This document shows, piece by piece, positions 1 to 11,392 of a stretch of DNA of 64,000 bases. Source of the DNA: Nelumbo lutea (taxonomy: Eukaryota; Streptophyta; Magnoliopsida; Proteales; Nelumbonaceae); the NCBI GenBank assembly GCA_022828595.1, contig JAKGHH010000006.1, forward strand, positions 10,540,633 through 10,604,632, in the 5' to 3' direction. The position numbers and the translations under genes are program-made. The notes beneath the pieces were generated by a model. That model had not been told where the DNA came from. It worked only from the letters and a program-made list of their open reading frames with translations, and made no database searches. Every line of letters begins with the position of its first letter. Within the stretch, counting starts at the first letter, position 1.

Positions 1-180
1 TCATAATTCGATTTTATTTTATTGATATATTGATAATCTCTTGAAGACATATTGTCACTCACCTGTTCATTAATTTGAGAAATATATTAGGCACAAAATA
101 TATAAAAATATTAAGAAATAACTATTGATAATTAATATACCTGAATACAAACTATTGAAGACTTCATGATAGACAATTGA
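1..180. other. AT-rich flank of the gypsy element
   Basis: AT-rich sequence with no coding signal. It ends where the LTR terminal TG begins at 181. The last five bases (ATTGA) would be one copy of a target-site duplication, but the opposite end of the element has been lost or moved, so this cannot be confirmed. Confidence 0.5.
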
Positions 181-459
181 TGTTGCTTAATCCTAGGTAG
201 TGCAAGAACCGAAGTCACAGTCAGATAATCCTTATCAATTGGGCGAAGCCAAGGTGGAAGGATAAAGCCGTGCAATGAGATCTACGGGCAAGAAATAAGT
301 CAGAGGCCCGAGGAGTTATCCCCGGGTAGGTACTCTGACGCCCAAGTCAATAGAAGGCAATAAGTGGTCGGGACAAGCAGTTGGAGAACAGTGTTGGTCC
401 GAGCAAGGTAGCAGTATGAGAGTCAGAAGTTCGATCCCTTACCTTGAGTGGGAGGCACC

Positions 460-469
460 TTTATATAGC
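460..469 (-). promoter_or_regulatory. TATA box of the gypsy LTR
   Basis: On the - strand this reads CTATATAAAG, placed about 280 bp before the LTR end. The equivalent place in the other LTR reads CTATATAATT (17634-17643). It is the likely core promoter for the element's genomic RNA. Confidence 0.5.
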
Positions 470-1100
470 CGAAGGTTTGTGTTCTGATCGGATTAGGCTT
501 CTGGGGTTATCAAGATGAGGTTATCCGCCAAGGTTTTTGGGATAAGACCTAATCCCCAGAGGAGTTGTGTCCATCTATTCTCCTATCTTGGTCATGTCTA
601 TCCACATGACGTGGAGTCATCGTGGCTAGGAAGGTAGAGTGGGGCCGTGGAGGTAATGCGTTGCTAACGTGGCCGAGGAGATAAAGTACGTCGCGGATGT
701 GGTGTGGTGCTGACATGGTTGAGGAGATAGGGCAACCATGTAGGTGCCACGTGGCATCCAGAGCCAACTCAACCATGACCCGAACACCACTCCCCCAGTT
801 CTGAAGTCGAAAAGTAAAGTGCTCGGCTGAGGTGTAACGCAGAAGAGGTCTTTAATCCTCGATTGAGGAACTTAAAGTTGAAATTTGGTTGAGTTTTTTG
901 TCCGACTCACGTGGCTCGAGGTTGGATCAGTTCGTCTGGGCTGGTCCGGTCAGGTCGATGGTCGTACCATCTCTAAGTCGCTTCGCTTCCCGAGGTTATG
1001 CGTGTGCGGAGGGCAAAGGTGCCAATTGGTCTTCCCACGCTTGTTAGAGCGGCAATTGATCTTCGTCGTCGATCTTGCTTCGATTCAGACCATGAAAAGT

Positions 1101-1110
1101 TATAAATAGG
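1101..1110 (+). promoter_or_regulatory. TATA box for the antisense ORF, inside the LTR
   Basis: TATAAATAGG lies on the + strand 126 bp before the antisense ORF start codon and inside the proposed 3' LTR. It points against the element's own transcription. The other LTR copy lacks the roughly 110-bp block that contains it. Confidence 0.45.
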
Positions 1111-1122
1111 GAGGGTAGAGCA

Positions 1123-1145
1123 TTTCTCCTTTGCCTTTTGCGAAA
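1123..1145 (-). other. Polypurine tract next to the 3' LTR
   Basis: The + strand is pyrimidine-rich here; the - strand reads AAAAGGCAAAGGAGAAA and then the LTR TG. Position and composition fit the plus-strand primer of reverse transcription. Confidence 0.45.
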
Positions 1146-1226
1146 GGAACTGCTTAGAGAGCTCCGCGAGGGGTGGTTTGTAGTGATCGATGTTTGCTTC
1201 AATTCCACGGTTCCAAGTTCGGTAAG

Positions 1227-3120
1227 ATGTCTTCCTCGTCCTTCCGTTCTTCCTCTTCCTCTGATTCTTCTTCTAGTCTTAGTGCTTCCCATTATGAGTC
1301 TGAGCTGGGGTTTTTCATTAAAGTCGGGGACTTTGAGGGGATAGATTATGGTAGAGTCGCCAAGGCCGAGGAGGCATAGGCTGGGCCGTTGAGAGTGGAG
1401 GTAGAGCTTCCTGCGTGGGCCGACTGTCAATTTTGGACCACCCCTTATTGTTTGATTCCCGGGGATATTGCTCGGATCTGACCTCTGTAATACATTCCCG
1501 AGGAGTACGAGTTGAGATTTTCGCTGCTTGGTGAGAGGCCCACAGATGCTCGACTGGGCAAGCTTTGTGTGTATGAAAAGAATCTGGAGTCTGGGCTGAT
1601 CGAGTGGTACCGATGCTGCCAGTGCAGTTGATGCCAACCTCTTTTAGGTTTATGATCGGCCTTATGTCTTACTGTTTCATCCATGATCTCAAGCTTACCC
1701 TAGGGATGGTGAGCTATTTCCTTCAATTGAAGCATCACCAATAGAGCTATTATTATTTCTCGGCTAGATAACGCATCAAGGTACTGGTCGGGGGCCCGTC
1801 CTCGGTGAAGCACCGAAAGGAGAGATTCTTCTTTGTACACCCCCGGGGGCTCGCCCCTTCCAGCCGTGTTTCAGGAGCCGAGGACTAAGGTGTTGTAGCC
1901 CAAGTGGAACCGACTTACCGAGGAGGAGAGGGCGGTCATAAACATGATTGAGGAGATCAACATAATGTGGTACACATCCTTCCCGATGTTGATCCGTGCC
2001 GGGCTAATGTCCGAGGAGGCCAGTTCGTTTTGTTGCTTCAATCCATTTGTTGATTCTCTTTTCCGAGCTTATACTTGTACTAATTAATTTCTCACTTTCG
2101 GTGCAGGTGTCGATATGGCGAGCGAGGAGGAGGTTCTTTGCAGGATGATGGCCGGACAATAGAGGCGCAACCGAGGTGCTGTGAGGGGCCAGCCCCATTC
2201 TGAAGCTATTCTGCCAAGGTCCGCCGAGAGGGCATCTCGACAACAAAAGAGAGCTAGGTAGTGGGGCAATAATGAGAAGGTCATGATAGTTGACCCAGAG
2301 GAGGGTTACCAGTCTGCTATTCCCCCCTCTCCATGGATGGACATACCTGGGAGCAGCAATTCAGTCCTTCACATGCCATAGTGGACCGTCCATTCTAAAG
2401 ATGGGCTTGAGACGAAGGGTATGCTTGAGCAGCTTCTCCGTGGGATTATGATGCTGGCCATTCAGTGGGAGGCTATGCAAACAACAAGCGGTGTCTTGGA
2501 GTGCTCACTCCTTTGCCAAGTTGCTTTGGTAAGTTCGTGCTTACTCCCGGCTTCTTGTTTGGTCGAAGTTGACCGCGCTGACGTGGTTTCTTTTGCAAAT
2601 CGATTGTTTGGCGGTTGCAGTGGTCGACTGCCTCCGAGCGCTATGACGCCTTTATGATGAGGAGCACATCGAGCTTGTGGGTCTGAGAACCCAGTTGGCC
2701 GAGTTTGAGGCAGCCGGTGAACGAACAACTGAGATGGAGGGGGAGATAGCCAAGCTGAAGTGTCGGATTGATGAGTAGTCAAACACCATCCGCAACCTGA
2801 AGAAGCGCATCAATGATTTGAAGGCAGAGTGGGAGCAGATGAAGAAGGAGGTTGCTGATAGGGAGGTTCAGGCGATTGCTCGGTTCAAGAGCTCGGAGGA
2901 GTACCAACATTAGATAGACGACTTCTCCATGAGCTCCTTTGAGATGGGGTTCAACCTTATTTCGGAGAACGGTGTTGCACCATTACCCCGATAGTACTGA
3001 GATTGCGTAGACCTAGGGCCCTTATGACGATGCTACCCCGCCCACCAAGGATGATATCGCCGTGGATGTGCTTGAAGAAAATGTAGGGGCTGAAGAAAAC
3101 GAAAAGGTGCAGACCCCCTA
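1227..3120 (+). pseudogene. Antisense ORF of the gypsy element (Transposase_28 / gypsy-type family)
   Basis: This reads opposite to gag-pol, between integrase and the 3' LTR, where Tat-lineage elements often carry an extra antisense ORF. It starts at ATG 1227 with a Ser-rich run, then meets a stop at 1377. Further on it keeps a segment near 1490-1600 with the pattern IPEEYEL...GKLCVYE, typical of the plant 'putative gypsy type transposon' domain (Pfam PF04195, from memory). A GTCGGxS...RFFFVHP-like block follows near 1780-1850. A charged, Lys/Glu-rich coiled coil lies at about 2690-2900. An intron acceptor is plausible at 2107. Several stops and frame changes make it a pseudogene. The molecular role of this family is unknown. 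A second truncated copy lies at 16605-16972. Confidence 0.6.
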
Positions 3121-3804
3121 CCGAGTTTTTGTTTTGCTTTGTTCTACTACCGTTGTTGGGATGTTGAACTTTTTCTTTTTTTTGTAAACAACTTGATATG
3201 TCGATCTTAAAATGATGTACAAACTTTAACTATTTAATGAAAGTATGCTTTTTTTTTTTTTGCTCTGAGCTTGTGTGCTACCCTTTTCCCATCTTTTTTT
3301 TGTCGTGTGCCTTGATCTTCTTATGACTGAGGTTAAGTGTGGCCAAGATCTTTGATCCTCAATTTTTGGCTGAGATGTTATCCGAGCTCTCGTCTCCTAG
3401 AGGGATGCTCAGTTGTAGGTCTTAGGAGCTTTCGGCTCTTCATGGGCTAGTCGTTCCTCAGCTAACTCTACTCTGACGATTCGTCAAGTGTATGGAGTTC
3501 GATGACCGCCCTCTGGCTTTAGAAGGTAGGAGTGATCTTCTCCATTTTAGGCTCTGGCCGTCAGTCAGTCAAGTCAACTAGTCGGCTATACGCTACCGGG
3601 CTAGCTAATGGCTATGCGTTGTAAGCTCAGGCCATTACAGATGAGTTAAGTCAGTGCATGAAAATTCCAGTTGTTAGGAGTTCAGTTGGACGCTGCATGT
3701 TGCACAGTATGCTATGCAGTGTGTGCGGTGTGTGTCGTGCATTGGACAATCCACTTTGTAGGGCAAACAACATCTTTATTAATGTAGAATTACTGATAGT
3801 ACAT
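3121..3804. other. Non-coding spacer inside the gypsy element
   Basis: This lies between the end of the antisense ORF and the integrase C-terminus. It has T-rich runs near 3170-3300 and no reading frame I can assign. Confidence 0.5.
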
Positions 3805-5030
3805 CTAGAGGCTGCTGGTGTTCCAACTCCTTTGTATAGGCCTGCTGTCGAGGTCTTCTAGCCTGTATGTGCTGGGCCCGATCACTCTAGCGACTCGGTA
3901 TGGTCCTGCCCAGTTTGGTCCGAGCTTCCCTTCTCCTGGCGCATGTACTATGACCTTTCGAAGAACTAGGTCGCTGGTCTTGAACTCTCTTCTTTGGACT
4001 TTGGTATCATAGTACTTTGCCATCCTTTGTTGTTGCATGACCATCCTAAGGTGTGCTCGGTATACGTGCTTCTTCTACCAAGTCGATCTCTGCGTGGAGG
4101 TCTTCATTGTTCTGCTCTTCGTCGTAGAACTTAGCTCGGAGAGTTGGTGAACATATTTCTACAGGGATCATGGCTTTGGCCCTGTAGGTTAGGCTGAATG
4201 GTATCTCTTTGGTGGTTGTCCCTGGTGTGGTTTTGTATGCCTAGAGAATGCTCAGCAACTCCTCAACCTACCTTCCCTTAGCCTAGTCAAGTCTAGTCTT
4301 TAGGCCATGTAGTCGGGTTCGGTTAGTTACTTCAGTCTTCCCATTGCTCTAGGTTCAGTGTACAGCCGTAGTCAGGTGGTCAATCTTCAGGTCAGTGCAG
4401 AGTGCTTCGAACTTTCAATCAGTGAACTATGTGCGTTGTCGGTGATGAGAACCCGTAGGATTCCGAATAGGCAAACAACACTTTGGTAGAAGAAGTTCCA
4501 GGCATTGTGTGCGGTGATGCGTGCCAAGGCTTCGGCCTCCACCCACTTAGTGAAGTAGTCCCCAACGACTAAGAGAAACTTTTTCTACCTGGCCGTAGTA
4601 GGGAAAGGTCCGAAGATGTCCATTCCCCACTGCGTGAAGGGCCACGGGCTGGTGATCAGCCTTAGGGGGATTGTTGGCTGGTGATGGAGATTCGAGTGTC
4701 TTTGGCATCAGTCACATCCTTTGACAAGTTGGGCTGCATCCTACTTCATTGTCGACCAATAGTAACCCTGTCGGAGTGCCTTTTGAGCCAGGGTTCGGGC
4801 ACTGAGGTGATCTCCACAGATTCCTTCGTGTATCTCCTTGAGGATGTAATCAGCCTCAGATGGGGGGAGACACTTCAAGTAGGGGAGAGTGTGAGACCAA
4901 TGGTAAAGTTTTCCGTGGATGAGGTAGTATTGAGCCGACCTGTGCGTGAGCTTCTTAGCTTCTGTGTAGTCTTTGGGCAACTTGCCATCCTGAAGGCACT
5001 ACACTATTGGGTCCATCCAAAATGAGCCTT
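3805..5030 (-). pseudogene. Gypsy integrase (degenerate)
   Basis: This part of pol inserts the DNA copy into the host chromosome. On the - strand one can read, in order: an HHCC-like zinc-binding segment (HEGICGDH, then paired Cys near 4690); the catalytic core start MDIFGPFP with its first Asp near 4625; a second Asp in LITDN near 4435; and a C-terminal module around 4040-3805 with LGPNWAGPYRV and TYRLEDL, typical of plant gypsy integrases. In-frame stops and frameshifts separate these blocks, so it cannot make a working enzyme. Confidence 0.8.
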
Positions 5031-6030
5031 GCTGCACTGGAAGGATGAGGAGCGCCATTGGAGCGATGCTGGGTTGAGCTAGGACGTCAACCAAAACTAG
5101 CTAGTTTTGAGAGTGCATCGGCCCGGACGTTCTCAGCTCATAGGATATGTTGAATAGTGAAGTGATCGAGCTATTGAATGAGCTCTTGCATCTTTTACAG
5201 ATAGCTTTCCATCATCGGTGTCTACGTCTTGAACTGGTCATGGAACTAGTTGACCCCCAACTGGGAGTCGCTGAAGGCTTCTACGTGCAGAGCACCAAGG
5301 CCTAGAGAAAGTCGGAGTCTAGCAATCAAAGCCTCGTAATCAGCTTTATTATTGGAGGCCTAGAACTTGAACCTTAGGGCATGCTCAAGTACTGTGTCTT
5401 CTGGTCTGAAGAGAATGAGGCCAGCCCTACTGGCTAGTTTATTGGGTGAACCGTCCACATGGAGAGTCCATATTTGTTGTGTTGGGGCCAGGTCTTGCAC
5501 TGTAAACGTACACTCTATCGGGAAATCAGCTAAGGCTTGGGCTTTGATGGCGGGCTGCGGAGCATACTCTATGTCAAACTCACTTAGTTCCACACTCCAC
5601 TTGATTAAGTGGTTAGATGCTTCTAGCTTCTATAATACTTGTTTAAGAGGTTGGTAGGTAAGCACGCAGACGCTATAGGCTTGGAAGTATGGTCTGAGTT
5701 TCCTTGTTGTGGTGATTAGGGTCAGGGCTTCTTTTTCTAGGTTTGAGTACTGAGTTTCCATGCCATTGAGCACTTTGCTAGTGTAGTAGATTGGCCTTTG
5801 TGTTCAGTCCTCTTCTTTAACTGGTACCGAGATGACCACCTCATCCCTGGCTGAGAGGTAGAGTAGCAGGTCATCCCCAAGGCTTGGCTTAATGAGAAGG
5901 AGTGGCGAGCTTAAGTATCTCTTTATCTCTTGGAAGGATTGTTTGCACTCTTTGGTCCAATAGAAGTCTTTGACCTTTTTCAAGGCCTTGAAGAAGGGAA
6001 GGCACCAGTCCGTGGACTTAGACATGAACC
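5031..6030 (-). pseudogene. Gypsy RNase H region with second archaeal-type RNase H
   Basis: Two RNase H blocks can be read on the - strand. The first (about 6025-5650) follows RT directly, with a DFYWTKECKQSF motif and an LYLSA strand. The second (about 5520-5110) has LHVDGSPN followed by asparagine-rich NNKADYEALIA and DSQLGVN patterns. A second, archaeal-type RNase H after the normal one is a known mark of the Tat lineage. Stops interrupt both. Confidence 0.7.
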
Positions 6031-6900
6031 TTCTAAGGGCGGGTACTCACCTGGTGAGGTAGTGCACTTCTTTATGAGTTCGGGGTGACTACATGCCGAG
6101 GATGGCTTGGGTCTTTTTTGGATTGGCTTTGATTCCTCACTGAGTGACCATGAAAGGTCAGATTCAGCTTTATTTGGTACTTCCTAAGGGTGCTGAAGAC
6201 TTCCCTGAGATTGGCTAGGTGGTGCTTGGCCTTCTTGCTTTTTACGAGCATGTCGTCGACATAGGCTTCAACATTATGGCTGAGTTGGTCCTTGAATACC
6301 TCATTCACTAGCTGCTAATAAGTAGTGTCGGTGTTCTTGAGGCCAAAGGGCATTGCTTTGTAACAATACAATCTATGGTCAGTGATGAAGGCAGTCTTCT
6401 CCTGATTGTCGGGATGCATCTGGATCTGATTGTACCTTGAGAATGCATCCATCAAGCTCAGGAGTTCGTGTCCTACCTTTGCGTCAACAAGCTAGTCTAT
6501 CCTCAACAGGGGGAAGCTGTCTTTGGGACAAGCTTTGTTCAGGTCCGTAAAGTCAATACAGATCCTCCACTTCCCATTCGCTTTTTTCACCATCTCCATA
6601 TTGGTCAGCCAGCCAGTTCAGGTACTTTACTTCCTGGATAAAGCCGACGTTGAGTAGCTTCTAGAATTTCTCGTTGATGATCTGCCATTGTTCTATAACG
6701 AAGATCCTCTTTTTTTTCCTGATTGGGGTCAGTAGCACGGGTTAGCATTGAGGCGGTGGGCGATGACCTCGGGGTCGATCCCCAGCATATCTGCCGCCGA
6801 CCATCCAAATAAATTGGCATGGTCCCTAAGAAGTTGGGTGAGGTGCTTGCATAAACAATTCTCCAAGAGAGAGACGACCTGGACCGTCTTCTCGGGGTCT
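6031..6900 (-). pseudogene. Gypsy reverse transcriptase (degenerate)
   Basis: Several conserved RT blocks are readable on the - strand: KWRICIDFTDLNKACPKD near 6570-6520, LMDAFSRYNQI near 6450-6420, FGLKN near 6340, and the catalytic YVDDM box near 6260. Upstream, KVSLSEEDPEKT and LFGWSAADM match the linker before RT in plant gypsy polyproteins. Stops near 6720 and 6490 and local frame changes show it is dead. Confidence 0.85.
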
Positions 6901-7270
6901 TCCTCGGAGAGCGATACCTTGATGAGGTCTTTGATAGGTTGGTCGCGCTATGTTCTCAGTTCATCACGCAGATCTATACTCTCGGTCGTAAGGGTCTTCG
7001 TGACTGACTGCTTTCCTCGGTAGGACGTCAAGTAACACTATCATGCCGCCCTCTGGTCTCCTCGGTCCACTCCCACTCCATATGGGGTCGGGAATTTCAT
7101 GGCTAGGTGGAAGGTAGACATAGAGGCTCATAGAGCATTCATGGTCGGCCGGCCAAGGATGGCATCGTAGGAAGATAGGCATTGGACGACAGTAAAATCT
7201 TCCATGGCTATCGAAGTGATCTCACCATCACTGATTAACAGGGGCAGAGTTATCCTTCCTTTTGGGCAAG
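6901..7270 (-). pseudogene. C-terminal part of gypsy protease and linker
   Basis: Reading on the - strand from 7270, the sequence starts abruptly with KGRITLPLL, then SYDAILGRP, the conserved tail of the aspartic protease in this gypsy lineage. The active-site half is absent here and is found at 19490-19655 on the + strand, which stops just before this point of the protein. Beyond 7270 the similarity ends in C-rich sequence. Confidence 0.75.
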
Positions 7271-7814
7271 GATCATATTCCCCTTCCCCGTCCCCACCCC
7301 ACCATCAAGGAAGTTGGGTACCCATCGGGGATGGGGAAAATTGACATCCCTAGTTACATCAAGTTGAGGTCAATCCTTAACCCGACATGAGATGTGGAAA
7401 CCATTAACACTTACCTTAACCCCTAACTTGGGTTGATATTGAGCTAGGTTGGAGTTTGCTTCAAGTTGCCCAACTTTTTTATGAGTCCACTTGGTTCACA
7501 TTTAAGATTGGGATTTGAATAAGAAATGAAATCGCTTTGAATTAAAATTGGAATGACCTATTCCATTTAGGTAATGTTTGTTTTTATGAATCCCATGTGT
7601 TTTATATACCAAATTCCTATTATTGAAGTAGAAAAATACAATTCTCTAAATTGCCATTTTCTACACAGGATTTTGTTTACACGTTTTTTGTTTCCCTATT
7701 CTAATCTATATCAATAAATTATACACATTTACTAAGGCATTTACTATTTCACTCCTAAATAATTTGAGGAGTACTTATTAGCAATCAAACATAGTAATTT
7801 TAGTCATGCTGATA
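7271..7814. other. Spacer beside the gypsy breakpoint
   Basis: C/G-runs (7281-7340) resembling the GGGGATGGGGA sequences common in plant MITEs, then AT-rich DNA. No gene was seen. Confidence 0.4.
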
Positions 7815-9409
7815 ATATTTCACTACAACTACATTTTTTAAGTATTTAAAATAAAATCAATAATCTTAATATTCTAAAGAAAAATTCTTTATGGAATATA
7901 TAATCATTTATAATTTATATTTTATAAATTCGGTACTTAATTTTCAGCAATGCTATTATTGAAAATAAATCAATATAATTAAATATATAAAACACTTTTA
8001 ATATTAATATAACTAACAAGAAATAATGTAATATTTTTTTACTACTAACTATAATTTTTAATATATCAATAACATTATTAATATTATCATTGCTATAGTA
8101 ATTAATTAATTATAGTTAATTAATTAATTAACTAAATAATATAATTAATTATTTTATTATACTAACTAATACTGCTAAATTATTTACTAATATGTTCTAT
8201 ATAAAGTAATTCAATTTCTCTAGGCATTATTACTTAATTTAATTATAATTAAATATTATAAACTTAGTAAAAATTAATTATAGTAATTATAGTAATACTT
8301 ATAATATTTCACTACAGATACATTTATAAATTAAAAAGATAAAATACATAATCTTATGGTTCTATTAATAACATACTTAACGAAGGATATAAACAATTAT
8401 AATTTACTTATACTTTTTAGAAATTCACTACTTATTTTTCAGTAATACTATGAATACAATATTAATGTATTAAAAAATGAATATTTTTAATATACTACTA
8501 AACCATTACTTTACGAAGTATCTATTTAATTATGCCCTACTATTTAAAGATTCACTAATTTTTAATCGGCAAATTTATTAATGAAAAGATATCAATAATA
8601 TATAATCAATAGTATTTATTATTAATAAAACTAATAAAAACATAAATTAATCTTTTGTTACTACTTAAAATAATTTTCAATACATAATTAATATTATTTG
8701 TAGAGGCAAATTACTAAAATACCTTTATAGTAACAATTAATTAATTGGTCAAGATAAAATTAATTTCGCTAGCCTTAATTATTTATATTATTTATAATTA
8801 AATATTATTAACATAGTAACAATTAATTACAATAATTTTAGTAATTACTGCAAATACATTCTTAATTAAATAAAATTAAATGAATAATTTTAATATTCTA
8901 AAAAATAATTACTTTATGAAATATATAATTAATTATACTTTACTATTTAAAGATTCACTACTTTTTAATCAGCAAAGCTACTACTGAAAAGATATCAATT
9001 AATTACAATAAGTTTTAATAAATCATAAAATTTAAGTGTAGCATTATTTCTATTACTACTATAATTTTTATTATTAGTTATATTAATTAATAAATTAATA
9101 TAAATACTTTATTAATTATATTAATTAAGACTACTAAATAAATTTTAAAATTAATCATCTTTCGGTAACCATAATTACTTATATTAATTATAATTAAATA
9201 TTATGAACATAGTAACAATTAATTATAGTAATTTTACTAATACTTATAATATTTCATTATGAATACATTTTTAAAATATACAAAATAAATTAAATAATCT
9301 TATTATTCTAATAATAAATACTTTATGGAAAATATAATTAATTATATTTTACTATTTAAATGATAACTATTTCTTAATCAACAAAGTTATTACTTAAAAG
9401 ATATGAATA
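7815..9409. repeat. Degenerate AT-rich tandem repeat, units about 0.4-0.54 kb
   Basis: A recognisable block recurs: ATAATATTTCACTAC, then GAATACATTT, then CTTTATGG and TTTACTATTTAAAGATTCACTA, then CAGCAA and AAAAGATAT. Copies begin near 7818, 8307, 8847 and 9252, and again at 12429 beyond the inserted retrotransposon. If the insertion is subtracted, unit lengths are about 489, 540, 405 and 387 bp. The units are diverged. They lie directly upstream of the Helitron gene and may be part of that element. Confidence 0.6.
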
Positions 9410-9414
9410 GTATA
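9410..9414. repeat. Left target-site duplication GTATA
   Basis: Five bases flanking the retrotransposon on the left, identical to 12200-12204 on the right. Confidence 0.85.
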
Positions 9415-10406
9415 TGATGAGGGCAGATTTGGCCCTCCACTAACATCATGATACATGGCATATCAAAACAACTAGACTACATCCCAACATCACCTAGGTG
9501 ACAACTTGCCTTAGCCAAAATGGGGTCCCAACTGGCGACCTGCCTTTGTTGCCAACCAAGCGACCTACTTCTGCTGCCGACCTAGCGACCTACCTCTGCC
9601 GCTGACCGGGTGACCTACTTCTATTCCTGACCTATCGACTTGCCGCTCTACCGCCAACCGGGTGACCTACTTCTACTGCTGACCTGACGACCTGCTTCTG
9701 TCACCGACCTGGTGACCTGCCTTTGTCATCGACCTAGTGAACTACCTCTTTAGAAGCTTGCCAGTTGTCTCCAAACCTTTCGGGATCACACTGCGTCATT
9801 GTAGGCCTTGTCCTCATCCCGCCCGAATCGGAGGGAAACAGTAAGCCTTATAAACTGGCACATTATCCTCCTTCTAAAGCGGAATGGACCCTACGTCGTG
9901 GGCCAAGGATTCTGGGAGCGTTTTGCAAAACCCACGGCAGCCCAACTATATAAGGGCGTCATCCCCTGAGACCTAAGTAGATGCGCAATTTAGTTCTCGC
10001 AGCTCTCCAGCTCTCTCATATCTAGCTATCTTAAAATCTCTTATTCGCTAACTTAAGCATCGGAGTGCCCACCCCGGGTAAAGCAACCCAGGCACTCTAA
10101 CACAGTTTCTTTGCAGGTCGCATTAGAGCCACTTCTCCAGCTCGTAACCATTCAACTAAACATCAGAGCGACCTCTCTAGCTCGTCACCACTCAACTAGG
10201 CATCAGAGCTACCTTTCCAGCTCGTCACCACTCAGTTAGGCATCAAAGCCACCTCTCTAGCTTGTCACCACTCAGTTAAGCATTAGAGCCACCTCCCCAA
10301 CTCGTTGCCATTCAGCTAGGTGTCCAAGCCACATTCTAGGTAGGGATTATTCAACCAGGCATCCGAGTCACCTGCCAACTGGGAACTACCAAATTGCACA
10401 TCATCA
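9415..10406 (+). repeat. 5' LTR with internal tandem repeats
   Basis: It carries two internal arrays. Units of about 25-30 bp with the core GACCTGGTGACCTGCC occupy about 9530-9750. Units of about 43 bp containing CAGCTCGTCACCACTCA occupy about 10130-10330. A TATA box (TATATAA, 9947-9953) lies between them. The 3' LTR has fewer repeat units, which explains its shorter length. Confidence 0.85.
9947..9953 (+). promoter_or_regulatory. TATA box of the 5' LTR
   Basis: CTATATAAGGGCGTC is conserved in the 3' LTR near 11820-11830. It is the likely transcription start region of the element. Confidence 0.55.
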
Positions 10407-10425
10407 ATTGGTGTCATTTGTGGGA
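10407..10425 (+). other. Primer-binding site (degenerate)
   Basis: ATTGGTGTCATTTGTGGG follows the LTR at once. It resembles the tRNA-primed PBS of the gypsy copy at 17804 (TTGGTGCCGTTTGTGGG), so a related gypsy family may be the helper. Confidence 0.55.
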
Positions 10426-10574
10426 AACACTACAAAAGGTTATGTTCTCACCCGATTCTCTGACCCTCAAGTAATAACATCTTCAAGCAACAACAATAGC
10501 GCTTGATCGAAAGAACCCCCTAGGGGGCAGAAGCAAAATGGTTAGCCCAAACGAGTTCTAGCAGTCTTGCCTGG

Positions 10575-11175
10575 ACAGAATCTCCCTAACTGTGAGGCCA
10601 CCCCCATAGTCGAGCTCTACATGCTCTCTGCGAGAATTGACGACCAACAGAATGTGAGGCCGCCCCACAAGTCGATCCCTCCGTGGTTCCCGTGGGAGTT
10701 GATAGCCAACAAACTGTGAGGTTGCGCCACAGGTCGAGCCCTCCATGCTTTACGTGGGAGTTGATGGCCAGCAGGTTGTAGAGCCGCTCTCGTAGGTCAG
10801 TCTTGCCGAGGTGCTGAGAGCAAAACTAGACAGTCAAAATTCCGATGACCTGGAAACCTAGAGACTTGCCTCCAAACTAGAAACCTACTTCCGCCGACCT
10901 AGCAATTTGCCTCTACCGTCGAGATGGTGACCTACCTCCGCCGACCTGGAAATACATGTAATCAGCCCGGGCGAGCCTTGTTAGCCCTGTTCGCGAGGTC
11001 GCCCCTACAGGTCGAGCCCACTGTGGCTCCCAAGGGAGTCGGCGGCCAACGGACTATAGCCGCCCTTGTGGGTTGAGCCTTTCAAGGTTCCCATGCGAGT
11101 TGGCAACCTATAGCTAGTAAAGTTGCCCCCATTGGTTGAGCTCCTTGTGGCTTATCGTAGGAGTAAATGACCAAC
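10575..11175 (+). repeat. Internal 60-65 bp degenerate tandem repeats
   Basis: Units with the plan TGTGAGGCCGCCCC, then AGGTCGAGCCCTCC, then GTGGGAGTTG, then GGCCAACAG repeat at about 10583, 10650 and 10716, and again from about 10990 to 11170. They fill most of the internal region. Stops occur in all frames, so no protein is proposed. Confidence 0.6.
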
Positions 11176-11371
11176 ACCTTAGAGGATTGATACAGTGCAG
11201 CTGTGACACCGACCCACTATTTAAATTCCAACATCGACGCACATATCGTAAGGGGAAGCCAAACCGCTTTCAGCATCAAGGACCCCTAAGCGACCTTAAA
11301 ATATGTTGGTAACAAGCCAAAGGACCTATGACGAAGCACGAATCTACTTCCTTTGCTGAGCTGATCTCAGC

Positions 11372-11392
11372 TCAGGAGTGGGGGGGGGCAAT
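11372..11392 (+). other. Polypurine tract
   Basis: AGGAGTGGGGGGGGGCAAT immediately precedes the 3' LTR and fits the plus-strand primer. Confidence 0.6.

Larger units (their letters stand above)
181..1122 (-). repeat. 3' LTR of Tat-type Ty3/gypsy element
   Basis: This long terminal repeat is read on the - strand. The low-coordinate end was set by comparison with the + strand LTR near 17.8 kb: the two agree up to the terminal CA (- strand) at 181 and then diverge, one into flanking DNA and the other into a primer-binding site. The upper end is placed at 1122, where a purine tract on the - strand precedes TG. A stretch of about 250 bp (541-790) aligns to 17310-17560 at roughly 85-90 percent identity by eye, with many transitions, so the copy is old. 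A TATA box lies near 461-468. The lower boundary is well supported; the upper one is an inference. Confidence 0.75.

Noticed and set aside
1044..1637. 197-codon open frame on the - strand
   Set aside because: It spans the LTR edge and lies opposite the recognisable antisense ORF; its codons are the shadow of that ORF.
9530..10330. Regularly spaced repeats that look like a CRISPR array
   Set aside because: This is a plant nuclear LTR; the repeats are adjacent and diverged without unique spacers.
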